Of a DNA stretch of 64,000 nt, positions 1 to 7,057 are shown piece after piece; positions within the stretch are counted from its first letter, which is position 1; every line of letters begins with the position of its first letter. The notes beneath the pieces were generated by a model that ran no database searches, had not been told where the DNA came from, and worked only from the letters and a program-made list of their open reading frames with translations. The stretch comes from Bacilli bacterium (GTDB taxonomy: Bacteria > Bacillota_I > Bacilli_A > RFN20 > CAG-826), in NCBI GenBank assembly GCA_024408505.1, contig JAKSUZ010000004.1:1-64000 (forward strand), written 5' to 3'. Position numbers and translations under genes: made by a program.

Positions 1-98
1 TAAACTATACCGAACTTAAAGATTTAAGAACTATCCATGAAGCAAAAATCGATAACGTTTATTTCGAAGGGAATATTGTGTTCCCAAAGAATAGCTAA
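1..98 (+). CDS. C-terminal tail of an unidentified protein (cut by window edge)
   Basis: An open frame enters from the left edge (codons in phase from base 3) and ends at TAA 96-98. It gives 31 residues ending ...YFEGNIVFPKNS. That is too little to assign a family. The stop lies one base before the end of a decayed, convergent recombinase gene, the same tail-to-tail layout seen between the lipoprotein at 354-1583 and the intact recombinase. By analogy it may be the end of another surface lipoprotein, but this rests on position only. Confidence 0.45.
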   Translation, partial: NYTELKDLRTIHEAKIDNVYFEGNIVFPKNS

Positions 99-99
99 T

Positions 100-325
100 C
101 TACTTCTTTTTAGACTTCTCTAACCCCTTCACCCAACTACAATACATAGTAGGCGTGATTTTAAATTCTTTAATCACACTAGTCGCGCTCTTCTCACCTA
201 GCCTTACTTAACGCTACAGCGTCTTTAAATTTCTTCTTATCATATACCCTTATATTTACCCTTGATCTTTGCGACCGCTATTTCTTCCGCTCTAATATAT
301 AGAAATCCTCATCCCTCTCTTTTTG
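100..325 (-). pseudogene. Decayed serine recombinase, C-terminal remnant
   Basis: Read on the minus strand, this stretch matches the C-terminal third of the intact recombinase at 1608-2183, but in three pieces separated by frameshifts and stops. The pieces are YIRAEEIAVAKIKGKYKG, then YDKKKFKDAVA, then GEKSATSVIKEFKI followed by SWVKGLEKSKKK and a TAG stop at 100-102. The intact gene has EYIRARQAEGIAIAKKQ, YDKVKFKEAV and GKRTATSVAREFKI at the same places. The catalytic N-terminal domain is missing altogether. It is a dead copy of the small resolvase/invertase type, left next to a lipoprotein cassette. Confidence 0.8.
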
Positions 326-327
326 TG

Positions 328-344
328 TATAATAAAAAACGAGG
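328..344 (+). promoter_or_regulatory. Promoter -10 and RBS of the BspA-like lipoprotein
   Basis: A perfect TATAAT lies at 328-333, preceded by TTTTTGTG, and a GAGG Shine-Dalgarno lies at 341-344 before the ATG at 354. The run CTCTTTTTGTGTATAAT is nearly the same as the promoter before the minus-strand lipoprotein that starts at 4973, so these surface genes share promoter sequence as well as signal peptide sequence. Confidence 0.6.
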
Positions 345-353
345 TATTTAATT

Positions 354-1583
354 ATGAAGAAACTAGGATTATTATTAATGCCATTAACGGCAGTATCTTT
401 TTTAGCAAGTTGTGGAGGGTCTAAAAATCCTACCATCACTTTTGATGGAGGAAAATATTTAACAATCGATAATACCGAATGTAAAAATCTAACCGAATTT
501 ACGGCTAAGATTTCGGTTAAAGACGAATATCTTGGTAAATACGAAGTCCCTCAAAACGAAGTTTATTATGAAATAACTAGAAACAACGAAGAGATTGATA
601 ACTTTCAAATTATTGAAGATGATAGTTTCAATTCAGTTTTCTTAAAAATCCCTGAAGAAGAAATGACTGGCAATATTATTATTAAAACCGAAGGCTTTTG
701 CCATTATTTAACATTTACTGGAGCAGGTGGCGAATATGTTTCTTATAGTTGCAAAGGAAATATCAGCGAAGAAATAAACATCCAGTATTGTAATAATTTA
801 GATACTCCGGTATGGAAAGATTGGGGAGTCGAGACTAAAATTTACTTAACTGGTGAAAATAGTGTCATTTATGTGAGGAACACCACAAACACACTTTCGA
901 AAGATGACTTAAATCGTGTGAAATTTAATGCGGGTGCAAGTGATCAAGTACTACTTGCTAGTGGTAATATTATGTCCTTACTTAATTTTAATAATCTACA
1001 AGATTATTCCTTTTACGAACTATTTGGTGAGATAAAAATGCTAGTTACGTCTCCAGTATTGCCAGCAACAACATTAACCAATCATTGTTATATGGATATG
1101 TTTTTTGGTTGTTCATCTTTAATTAGCGCACCTAAGTTACCCGCTACTACTATGACCGATTATTGTTATTGCAACATGTTTAGGAGGTGTTCGGCTCTTA
1201 CTATTGCACCTAAACTTCCTGCTACTGCTTTAGATCAATTTTGTTATTCTGCGATGTTTTCTGACTGTTCGGCTTTGACTACTGCTCCTAAGTTACCCGC
1301 AACTGCATTAGCAACTAATTGCTATGCGACGATGTTCGCTGACTGTGTGTCTCTTAAAAAAGCGCCTGAACTCCCTGCTACTACATTAGCGCCTTATTGC
1401 TATCTCAGGATGTTCGAATGGTGTTTAAATTTAAAAATAAATAACACAGGAACAGGAACAAAATTCTTTGATTGCTCCGACACAACTACCGATGGTTGCG
1501 TTGCTGATATGTTTTTAGAAACAGGCGGAACTTACACCGCTGATCCCGTTCCAGGTGAGTCTTATTACTACACTTTAGATTAG
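354..1583 (+). CDS. Surface lipoprotein with BspA-like cysteine-containing repeats
   Basis: A 409-residue predicted lipoprotein. The signal peptide runs to lipobox LASC (Cys20). Residues about 25-220 form an unrecognised beta-rich region. Residues about 230-370 hold five tandem repeats of about 23 residues with the pattern CYxxMFxxCxxLxxAPxLPATxL, typical of BspA-type leucine-rich repeats on surface proteins of gut and oral bacteria, which bind host or bacterial ligands. The signal peptide MKKLGLLLMPLTAVSFLASC is almost the same as that of the frameshifted lipoprotein at 7058-8592, whose ectodomain is unrelated. The gene is single, with its own promoter and a downstream hairpin terminator. 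The ligand is unknown. Confidence 0.8.
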   Translation: MKKLGLLLMPLTAVSFLASCGGSKNPTITFDGGKYLTIDNTECKNLTEFTAKISVKDEYLGKYEVPQNEVYYEITRNNEEIDNFQIIEDDSFNSVFLKIPEEEMTGNIIIKTEGFCHYLTFTGAGGEYVSYSCKGNISEEINIQYCNNLDTPVWKDWGVETKIYLTGENSVIYVRNTTNTLSKDDLNRVKFNAGASDQVLLASGNIMSLLNFNNLQDYSFYELFGEIKMLVTSPVLPATTLTNHCYMDMFFGCSSLISAPKLPATTMTDYCYCNMFRRCSALTIAPKLPATALDQFCYSAMFSDCSALTTAPKLPATALATNCYATMFADCVSLKKAPELPATTLAPYCYLRMFEWCLNLKINNTGTGTKFFDCSDTTTDGCVADMFLETGGTYTADPVPGESYYYTLD

Positions 1584-1604
1584 TAAATCTAATCCAAAGT
1601 AACT

Positions 1605-1627
1605 CGCTCATTTCTTATGAGCGTTTT
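1605..1627 (+). terminator. Rho-independent terminator after the BspA-like lipoprotein
   Basis: A 7-bp stem, CGCTCAT at 1605-1611 and ATGAGCG at 1617-1623, with a 5-base loop, followed by TTTT. It overlaps the last codons of the convergent recombinase gene. A second small inverted repeat (TTAGATT/AATCTAA) overlaps the lipoprotein stop codon. Confidence 0.6.
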
Positions 1628-2183
1628 CCATCTTCTTCGCCCATCTAAAATAAGTCATATAAGATATCTTAAATTCTCTTGCTACACTAGTGGCGGTCCT
1701 TTTTCCTTCTTTAACATCGTTAACTGCTTCTTTAAATTTAACTTTATCGTATTCTTTAGGTGCTTTACCTTTATATTTACCTTGCTTCTTAGCAATCGCT
1801 ATCCCTTCCGCCTGTCTAGCTCTTATATACTCTCTTTCGAGTTCTGCTAAACCTGCAAAGACAGTTACTACGAATTTACCAGAGGCTGATGCAGTATCTA
1901 CTTTCTCTTTTAGAGAAACGAAAGATACTTTCTTCTTCTTTAACTTATCTAATATAGTTAATAGATCAATTGTATTACGAGCGATACGTGAAAAGGATTC
2001 ACACATTACTACGTCCCCCGCTCTCGCAAATTCTAACATCTTATTTAATTGAGGACGATCCTTGGTGTTCTTCCCACTCATCTTATCAATAAAAATCTTT
2101 TCGGCCTTATTCTCTTTAGCCATTTGTTTCTGTCTTGCTATGTTTTGATCAAGACTACTAACTCTAATGTAAAAAATCTTCAT
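1608..2183 (-). CDS. Small serine recombinase (resolvase/invertase family)
   Basis: A 191-residue member of the Tn3-resolvase/Hin-invertase family, which cuts and re-joins DNA at short dyad sites through a 5'-phosphoserine link. Visible features are the catalytic serine in YIRVSS (Ser9), the arginine motif ESFSRIAR at about 60-70, the long E-helix region AGLAELEREYIRARQ, and a C-terminal helix-turn-helix (TATSVAREFKISYMTYFRWAKK). Length is normal for the family. I chose the ATG at 2183, not an upstream in-frame ATG at 2195, because the upstream one lies inside the TATAAT -10 box and the N-terminus MKIFYIRVSS fits the family. The gene is flanked upstream by repeat R1, where a resolvase normally has its res site. 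A decayed paralogue lies at 100-325. Confidence 0.92.
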   Translation of the reverse strand: MKIFYIRVSSLDQNIARQKQMAKENKAEKIFIDKMSGKNTKDRPQLNKMLEFARAGDVVMCESFSRIARNTIDLLTILDKLKKKKVSFVSLKEKVDTASASGKFVVTVFAGLAELEREYIRARQAEGIAIAKKQGKYKGKAPKEYDKVKFKEAVNDVKEGKRTATSVAREFKISYMTYFRWAKKMENAHKK

Positions 2184-2193
2184 AATTAACCAC

Positions 2194-2223
2194 ATTATAA
2201 CTTTAAGGTGGTCATTTTGTAAA
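2194..2223 (-). promoter_or_regulatory. Recombinase promoter overlapping repeat half-site
   Basis: On the minus strand a TTTACA -35 (2218-2223), an 18-base spacer and a perfect TATAAT -10 (2194-2199) lead to the ATG at 2183, 10 bases further on, with no Shine-Dalgarno. The -10 overlaps the first half-site of repeat R1 (ATTATAACTTTAAGG). If the recombinase binds these half-sites it would repress its own promoter, as classical resolvases do. Confidence 0.6.
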
Positions 2224-2338
2224 GTTATAACTTAAATATCGATACCAACCCTAAAGTTATACTCGCCAATTTATCACTTTAAGGTATACCCTAAAGTTAT
2301 ACCGTTAGGCTCCTCCACCCTATACCTTAAAGTTAGGA
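2194..2338. repeat. R1: res-like repeat next to the recombinase
   Basis: About 145 bp packed with inverted and direct half-sites of the form CCCTAAAGTTAT or ACTTTAAGG. They are seen near 2194-2208, 2221-2233, 2249-2261, 2277-2301 and 2319-2334. The part at 2277-2298 is a near-perfect 22-bp palindrome, ACTTTA(A/G)GGTATACC(C/T)TAAAGT, with two mismatches, centred on TATA. The segment from 2221 aligns with the right half of R5, and the far right part aligns with the extension of R4 (TTAGxxTCCxCxACCCTATA). Position and build recall a resolvase res site; binding itself is inferred. Confidence 0.7.
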
Positions 2339-2400
2339 ATTAATTTATAAAGAAATGTGATATTATAAAATAAAATTGTTAATTAGGAGATTCTTATTTT

Positions 2401-3720
2401 ATGGAAAAGAAAGAAAAAATATTATTAACTTCTACATGTGGTTTAGGAATGGTGTCAATTGTTTTTATTTCATTATTCGCGTGGAAAGCTGCAACTAGTG
2501 GAGGCGGTGATGTTCCACCAGAACCAGTTGATCACGTAAAGGTAAACTTTGCTACCGAAGGGTGTAAAGTTTATAAAGATGATAAAGCGATTACAAGCGA
2601 TGAAGCGATTAAAGATGCTTATCAAATTTATACTATTAAATTAGATGATGAATATAAACAAGATTATGATTTATCAGAATATTCTTTAAAGGTGTATACC
2701 TTAAATGGCGAAGAATACGATTCAACTCGCTATACTTTTAATTATAAAGCAGGAACTTTATTAATTAATCCAAGCGAAGAAGTTAATGTTAAATGTCGTG
2801 CAACATTAGCGGTGACTAAATTCACTTACGTTTATAGCGATGACGATTACGAAGTAACATTACAAATTCAAGGTGTATTTGATTATATTGATTGGGGTGA
2901 CGGTGCTCGTTCGATGTATACGCTACCAGGAACTTACAGCCACGAATATAATGAAGAAACTATAGAGGGTACCGAATATGTAATTCGAATCGTAGGAAGC
3001 GCCTCCAAAATCATTACTATGCAGCCTGGCGGTTTTGGGCCAAGATGGCTTAAAGAAGTGTATTTCAGTCATTACATTACTGATATTCCTGATTCATTAA
3101 TGCGCCAAGGCTACGAATATCAATGCCCTGTTGAAAATGTTTATATAGAGGACGGAATAGAAGTAGTGTCATCATTATCGGCAAAAACTCTTAACTATTC
3201 CAATGTCATAAAATCAGTTAGACTACCTGAAACCGCAAAGCTTCTAAGCGGAACTTTCCGTGATGCTCAATCTCTTAATGAAATTTCAATACCTGATGGT
3301 GTCACTATGTTTTCAACCGGATTATTTGCCTCTTCACAAATCAAAAAAGTGAATTTTACAAGTAAATCAAAGCTCACATATATTTCTGATCAATCGTTTA
3401 CTACTAACTCAGCTATTGAAGAACTTACTTTACCTAAACATGTGTCACACATTAATGCCCAAGCATTTAGTAATTGTTCCAGTTTAACAACTCTTGATTT
3501 ATCACTTTTAGACTCTGTTCCCTATTTAGGCGATACAATAGCCACCGAGGAAATTGATATGATGGATACTGTTTTTTATGGATGTGATTCTCTAAGTAAA
3601 ATCATTGTTCCAAAAGGAATGAAGGAAGCTTATCTTAACGATGAAAGTTGGCAAGTTCAAAAATTAAGCAGTGCTGGCACCGCAGGTGAAGTTCTAGACT
3701 TAATTGTCGAAGCTGAATAA
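2401..3720 (+). CDS. Membrane-anchored BspA-like leucine-rich-repeat surface protein
   Basis: A 439-residue protein with an N-terminal membrane anchor (residues about 8-31, no lipobox cysteine), a short linker GGGDVPPEP, and an exported region. Residues about 140-225 (WGDGARSMYTLPGTYSHEY) resemble a PKD-like surface-protein module. Residues about 235-425 carry BspA/LRR_5-type repeats (AFSNCSSLTTLDLS, VFYGCDSLSKIIVPKG). A likely function is adhesion or ligand binding at the cell surface. AGGAG lies 11 bases before the ATG. The gene sits between R1 and R2, so it forms one putative cassette of the region. Ligand unknown. Confidence 0.75.
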   Translation: MEKKEKILLTSTCGLGMVSIVFISLFAWKAATSGGGDVPPEPVDHVKVNFATEGCKVYKDDKAITSDEAIKDAYQIYTIKLDDEYKQDYDLSEYSLKVYTLNGEEYDSTRYTFNYKAGTLLINPSEEVNVKCRATLAVTKFTYVYSDDDYEVTLQIQGVFDYIDWGDGARSMYTLPGTYSHEYNEETIEGTEYVIRIVGSASKIITMQPGGFGPRWLKEVYFSHYITDIPDSLMRQGYEYQCPVENVYIEDGIEVVSSLSAKTLNYSNVIKSVRLPETAKLLSGTFRDAQSLNEISIPDGVTMFSTGLFASSQIKKVNFTSKSKLTYISDQSFTTNSAIEELTLPKHVSHINAQAFSNCSSLTTLDLSLLDSVPYLGDTIATEEIDMMDTVFYGCDSLSKIIVPKGMKEAYLNDESWQVQKLSSAGTAGEVLDLIVEAE

Positions 3721-3739
3721 TTACATTATACTATCTAAG

Positions 3740-3767
3740 ATTTCGCCCTGTATGGCGATTTCTTTTA
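3740..3767 (+). terminator. Terminator after the LRR surface protein
   Basis: Stem TCGCC (3743-3747) with GGCGA (3754-3758) and a 6-base loop, followed by TTTCTTTTAT. It is a short stem but has the expected T-rich tail, 20 bases after the stop codon. Confidence 0.5.
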
Positions 3768-3790
3768 TATAATCATTTTTATAGCGAACT

Positions 3791-3883
3791 ATAACTTAAT
3801 GTCTACCCTAATGTGACATAACAATAGGGTTCAAAAGTTGATTTAAGTTACATTTTTGTCCCGTATGGCTATACCTTAATGTT
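3791..3883. repeat. R2: res-like intergenic repeat
   Basis: This copy begins ATAACTTAATGTCTACCCTA and ends GGCTATACCTTAATGTTG. Inside is a hairpin, CCCTAATGT (3806-3814) against ACAATAGGG (3821-3829), with one mismatch. Its left 39 bases differ from R5 by one base, while its right half (GATTTAAGTTACATTTTTGT) matches R4, so the copy is a mosaic. It lies in the same orientation as the other copies. Confidence 0.8.
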
Positions 3884-3885
3884 GC

Positions 3886-3917
3886 ACAAAATGAAATCAC
3901 CCACGAATAGTGATTTC
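3886..3917 (-). terminator. Terminator of the DUF6273-like lipoprotein
   Basis: On the minus strand GAAATCAC and GTGATTTC form an 8-bp stem (3893-3900 with 3910-3917), followed by ATTTTGT. It lies 21 bases beyond the stop codon of the lipoprotein at 3939-4973. Confidence 0.55.
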
Positions 3918-3938
3918 TAAAATAAGTTCAATTATTAA

Positions 3939-4973
3939 TTAAATACAGAAAGCTGGAGCAATCGCTTGCGCACTATTATAAACTTCGTAACTGCTGCTAA
4001 AGTCGCCATCGACATAGACACTCCACGCTTCGACATTGCCATCAGTACTAGGTGAGCGGAGCCATGAAACACCACCTTCAGTACTATTTGATTTAGAGTT
4101 ATAACCTGCATAATTAGAAACTTTATCCCCATAAATTTGGCCCTTACCACTTGGAATTTCGTTATGAGCTGTATATTCCTCATCACCTTTAATTTGTTTC
4201 TTAACCCTATTAATCTTCTCAGCATCTTTATAATAAGAATATGTAGTGGTATGAGATTCTTCATGTTCAGTATCTTCTGTATTACCCATTTCTTTTGGTG
4301 AAAGCAAGAATAATTTATCTTCAACTATTTGTTCTTTCCAACCACCATCATAAATATTTACATATTTAGCGGGAGTCTTTAATATACCATCTTTTGTTAA
4401 TTCATCTGGGAGCATATCTAATACTGATTTATCCGTATAAAGACCATCTGATTCATTTGACCAATGATTGTTTCCTTTTTGCGCCCATAAAATATGATCA
4501 CATCCACTACTACCGGTCCTTTTATTTAAAGCATAACGGATTGATGAATTAAGGTAATTATTATTAGCGGTACTAGTATCTTTTGTATCATTCCATTGGG
4601 TTACTAAGGAGTAACCGTTCGCATCGCTAATTAAATCAACAAATTCAAAGGTAATACCTATCGCTTTACTTGGATCAGGTTCGTTTCCGTCAGTTGGTAA
4701 TTCAGTATAATCTTCATTAATACCAATAATTCTCACAGTTTGATATAATTCGCCATCATCAATTATTCCGTTGTTATTCGCATCTTGGTGTTTTAACTGA
4801 AGTTTCTTAGTATCGCCTACTTTAAACCACTCTTTAGCCTTGCCAGCTTTACTTACTTGACTAATCTTTTCCCAACTACATTCTTCTAGGGGTTTAGGTT
4901 CGCCTAATCCTTTATTACAACTCGCTAGAAACGAGATAGTCATTAATGGTATAACAAATATTAACTTCTTCAT
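3939..4973 (-). CDS. Surface lipoprotein with DUF6273-like C-terminal domain
   Basis: A 344-residue lipoprotein with signal peptide and lipobox LASC (Cys19). The C-terminal part has the pattern SWLRSPSTDG...AWSVYVDGDF...IAPAFCI, which matches the DUF6273 family of exported proteins (WLRSPG...GVRPAF) in Firmicutes; that family has no assigned function. The central motif HILWAQKG is also shared with the frameshifted lipoprotein at 7058-8592, and the two are clear paralogues. The gene is flanked by direct repeats R2 (3' side) and R3 (5' side). The -10 lies only 8 bases from the ATG, so the message is probably leaderless. Confidence 0.8.
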   Translation of the reverse strand: MKKLIFVIPLMTISFLASCNKGLGEPKPLEECSWEKISQVSKAGKAKEWFKVGDTKKLQLKHQDANNNGIIDDGELYQTVRIIGINEDYTELPTDGNEPDPSKAIGITFEFVDLISDANGYSLVTQWNDTKDTSTANNNYLNSSIRYALNKRTGSSGCDHILWAQKGNNHWSNESDGLYTDKSVLDMLPDELTKDGILKTPAKYVNIYDGGWKEQIVEDKLFLLSPKEMGNTEDTEHEESHTTTYSYYKDAEKINRVKKQIKGDEEYTAHNEIPSGKGQIYGDKVSNYAGYNSKSNSTEGGVSWLRSPSTDGNVEAWSVYVDGDFSSSYEVYNSAQAIAPAFCI

Positions 4974-4998
4974 ACATTAAAATTATACACAAAAAAAG
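4974..4998 (-). promoter_or_regulatory. Promoter of the DUF6273-like lipoprotein (leaderless type)
   Basis: On the minus strand CTCTTTTTTTGTGTATAAT places TATAAT at 4982-4987, 8 bases before the ATG at 4973, with no ribosome binding site between. The sequence closely resembles the promoter of the lipoprotein at 354. Confidence 0.55.
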
Positions 4999-5005
4999 AG
5001 AAAGT

Positions 5006-5100
5006 GTACTTAAGGTCCGCCCTAAAGTGTCATAACAATAAGGTTTAAAAACTGATTTATGTTACAAATTCGTACCATATGGCTATACCCTAAAATTATG
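5006..5100. repeat. R3: res-like intergenic repeat
   Basis: This copy begins near GTACTTAAGGTCCGCCCTAA and ends GGCTATACCCTAAAATTATG. The left half (GGTCCGCCCTAAAGT, then GTTTAAAAACTGATTTA) matches R4. The right half has its own changes. It has the same orientation as R2, R4 and R5, and lies upstream of the lipoprotein at 3939-4973. Confidence 0.8.
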
Positions 5101-5399
5101 TAGTGCTATGCATTGGAATTTAGTGGCAAAAACGAAATGTATATGTCCATTTGAAATTAACGATTCATGATAAGATAAATGATAAGATAAAATAGATTAA
5201 ATGCCGATGAATTCTGCTTTTCGTTCATGTTGGTGGAAAATAAGATTGATAAGATAAATGATAAGATAAATTTGTTTGATTAAAGAATTCTCAATCTATT
5301 AAAAAGGCTAAATTTCTTTTTAATGCTTGAATTACTACAAATTCATTTGTTATTTGTTTTGTAAAACTTAAGTTATTCCCAACTTATTCCCAACATTAA
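5101..5399. repeat. Gene-poor stretch with GATAAGATAAAT tandem words
   Basis: No intact gene is visible. The 12-base word GATAAGATAAAT occurs as tandem pairs at 5169-5192 and 5248-5271, and TTATTCCCAAC occurs twice in tandem at about 5373-5394, just beyond the ATPase stop codon. Read on the plus strand, the second pair gives ENKIDKINDKINLFD, then a stop, then RILNLLKRLN. This resembles the low-complexity DKxNDK linker before the winged-helix tail of AlbA_2/RecG-like ATPases, so the stretch may be the scar of such a gene. A DNA-binding iteron role is the alternative. Confidence 0.4.
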
Positions 5400-6680
5400 T
5401 TAATCTTTTAAACAACCAATAGGAATAACGAATACACCATCTTTCCTTTTATAACCATATTCCGATGCAGTTATAATGATTTTTAAATCAGGGAGCCGGA
5501 GGGGGCATTGTTTTTCTTTTTTATTATATTCTTTAACTAGATTTTCAATTTCACACAAATGGTTTGCAGCTTTTTCAACCTCTGACTCGCCTAGTTTATA
5601 TTCAATTAAAGCATAGCGACCATCATCTAGATGAAGAACGCCATCAGCTTCTAAACCATAGCGATCGCGATAATAAGACATGAATCCGCCTTCAACTGAT
5701 GAATATATCTTTAAATCACGTGCACAAAGTGATTCAAAAAAGAAACCTAACGTTTTAAAATCCTTATAAAAATATTCGCGAGATAGTCCTAATGAAGCAA
5801 CTGCGATTGAAGGATCAACAAAATTTCTTTTTCTTTTGCTTCTAATGTTTGATTGACTACGAATAGCAGGACACCAGGCTTCAATATCCTCAATTATGCA
5901 TAATTCTTCTAATGCATTAAGATAGGCATGGAAGGTCATTTCTGAAATACTACTATTACTTTTTACATCTTGATAAATGGTTTTTGTGTCCGCTAAAGTA
6001 GAAATATTTCTAGCATATGACTGTATGATTAATTTTGACCAGTTATGGTTTTTTAAACTTTTGTCTATACTTGATACATCAAACAAGTATGTTTGCTTAA
6101 ATAAATCCTTCGCAATCAATAATTTTGATTTAATATCTTGATAATTCAAAGTTTTTGGCCATCCGCCAATACAAATCGCATCTATTACATCTTCGATGCT
6201 CATCGATGACTTACAGCCTTTAAACGAATTAGGATTATCAAATAACTTTTTTAAACTAACAGTTCCGTTTGAATAACCTAATTCAAATAAACTCATTGGA
6301 TTCATCCGAATTGTAGAAATTCTTAATGTACCAGTATGAGGAGTTTCGATTTTTTTTGAACTAGAACCAGTCAAATAGAAAGAGCCTGTATCCTTCGGAT
6401 TATCATCACAATTTTTCCTAATCGTGCCCCATATTTTGGGAGCATCTTGCCATTCATCAAATAAAATCGGTTTCGGATTTTTTAAAAATTGAATCGGCGA
6501 AGTAGAAGCAATCAATAGAAGATTGTCTCGCGCTTCTTCGTTCTGAAATTCTATAACCGTTTTTGCTCTTTGTTTGGCAGTAGTTGTTTTTCCACTTCCT
6601 TTAGGCCCGATAATATTTACTGCATTAAATACTTTAGTAATAGAGTCTAAATATTTATCTATAATTCTTTTTTTATACAT
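5400..6680 (-). CDS. AAA ATPase with DUF4143 C-terminal domain
   Basis: A 426-residue ATPase of the AAA_14/DUF4143 type. Walker A is GPKGSGKT (25-32), Walker B is PILFDEWQ (71-78), and a sensor-like LTGSSSKK follows at about 109. The C-terminal region ends in a restriction-endonuclease-like core (EADGVLHLDDGRYALIEYKLG, about 350-370). These ATPases are common, often duplicated and of unknown cellular role; several are found in mobile or accessory regions. The start at 6680 is preceded by GGAGG and by a TATAAT at 6698-6703. Three 23-bp direct repeats lie just upstream of the -10. The gene sits between R3 and R4. Confidence 0.85.
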   Translation of the reverse strand: MYKKRIIDKYLDSITKVFNAVNIIGPKGSGKTTTAKQRAKTVIEFQNEEARDNLLLIASTSPIQFLKNPKPILFDEWQDAPKIWGTIRKNCDDNPKDTGSFYLTGSSSKKIETPHTGTLRISTIRMNPMSLFELGYSNGTVSLKKLFDNPNSFKGCKSSMSIEDVIDAICIGGWPKTLNYQDIKSKLLIAKDLFKQTYLFDVSSIDKSLKNHNWSKLIIQSYARNISTLADTKTIYQDVKSNSSISEMTFHAYLNALEELCIIEDIEAWCPAIRSQSNIRSKRKRNFVDPSIAVASLGLSREYFYKDFKTLGFFFESLCARDLKIYSSVEGGFMSYYRDRYGLEADGVLHLDDGRYALIEYKLGESEVEKAANHLCEIENLVKEYNKKEKQCPLRLPDLKIIITASEYGYKRKDGVFVIPIGCLKD

Positions 6681-6697
6681 ATTATACCTCCGTGTAT

Positions 6698-6775
6698 ATT
6701 ATAAAGCATTTTAGTGTTTCGTGGTAATTCATTTTAGTGTTTCGTGGTAATTCATTTTAGTTTTTCGTGGTAAAT
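6698..6775 (-). promoter_or_regulatory. ATPase promoter with three 23-bp direct repeats
   Basis: A -10 box (TATAAT on the minus strand, 6698-6703) is followed upstream by three exact-length units of 23 bp at 6707-6729, 6730-6752 and 6753-6775. Units 1 and 2 are identical and unit 3 differs at two positions. The shared core on the plus strand is TTTCGTGGTAA. The array covers the -35 region and more, so a regulator binding it would control the ATPase gene. Whether that regulator is the ATPase itself is unknown. Confidence 0.55.
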
Positions 6776-6880
6776 CATTAGGCTATCAGATTATTCAAGA
6801 GGTGAGAATTCTTTGCATTTTCTGATGAAAAAGTCACAATAAATGTCACAATAAATGTCACAATAAAAAATAAATAAACT
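6776..6880. repeat. Intergenic stretch with tandem GTCACAATAAAT words
   Basis: Three tandem copies of GTCACAATAAAT, the last ending -AAA, lie at 6833-6868. Read on the plus strand they encode SDEKVTINVTINVTIKNK and then a stop, which looks like the VTxNVTxN linkers of AlbA_2-type ATPases. A decayed gene end is therefore possible. I see no intact gene or other structure here. Confidence 0.35.
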
Positions 6881-7003
6881 ATAACTAAAGGTCCGCCCTA
6901 AAGTAACATAACTATAGGGTTTAAAAACTGATTTAAGTTACATTTTTGTCCCTTATGGCTGTACCCTAATGTTATATCATTAGAGTCCCCTACCCTATAA
7001 GTT
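6881..7003. repeat. R4: res-like intergenic repeat with right extension
   Basis: The core copy runs from ATAACTAAAGGTCCGCCCTA at 6881 to CCCTAATGTTAT near 6975. It includes the hairpin pair CCCTAAAGT/ACTATAGGG and GATTTAAGTTACATTTTTGT. A further 27 bases (TTAGAGTCCCCTACCCTATA) match the right end of R1, showing that R1 and R4 keep a fuller form of the element. Same orientation as R1, R2, R3 and R5. Confidence 0.8.
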
Positions 7004-7033
7004 AAACAAAAAGAAATCGCTCACGATGAGCGA
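7004..7033 (-). terminator. Terminator of the frameshifted lipoprotein
   Basis: On the minus strand TCGCTCA and TGAGCGA form a perfect 7-bp stem with a 3-base loop (7017-7023 with 7027-7033), followed by TTTCTTTTTG. It is a strong candidate intrinsic terminator, 24 bases beyond the stop codon. Confidence 0.7.
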
Positions 7034-7057
7034 AGTCTTAAATAAGTCAATTACTAA

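Noticed and set aside
1690-2052. Plus-strand open frame opposite the recombinase
   Set aside because: The minus-strand frame has full recombinase motifs and a promoter; the opposite frame has no ribosome site and no recognisable protein features.
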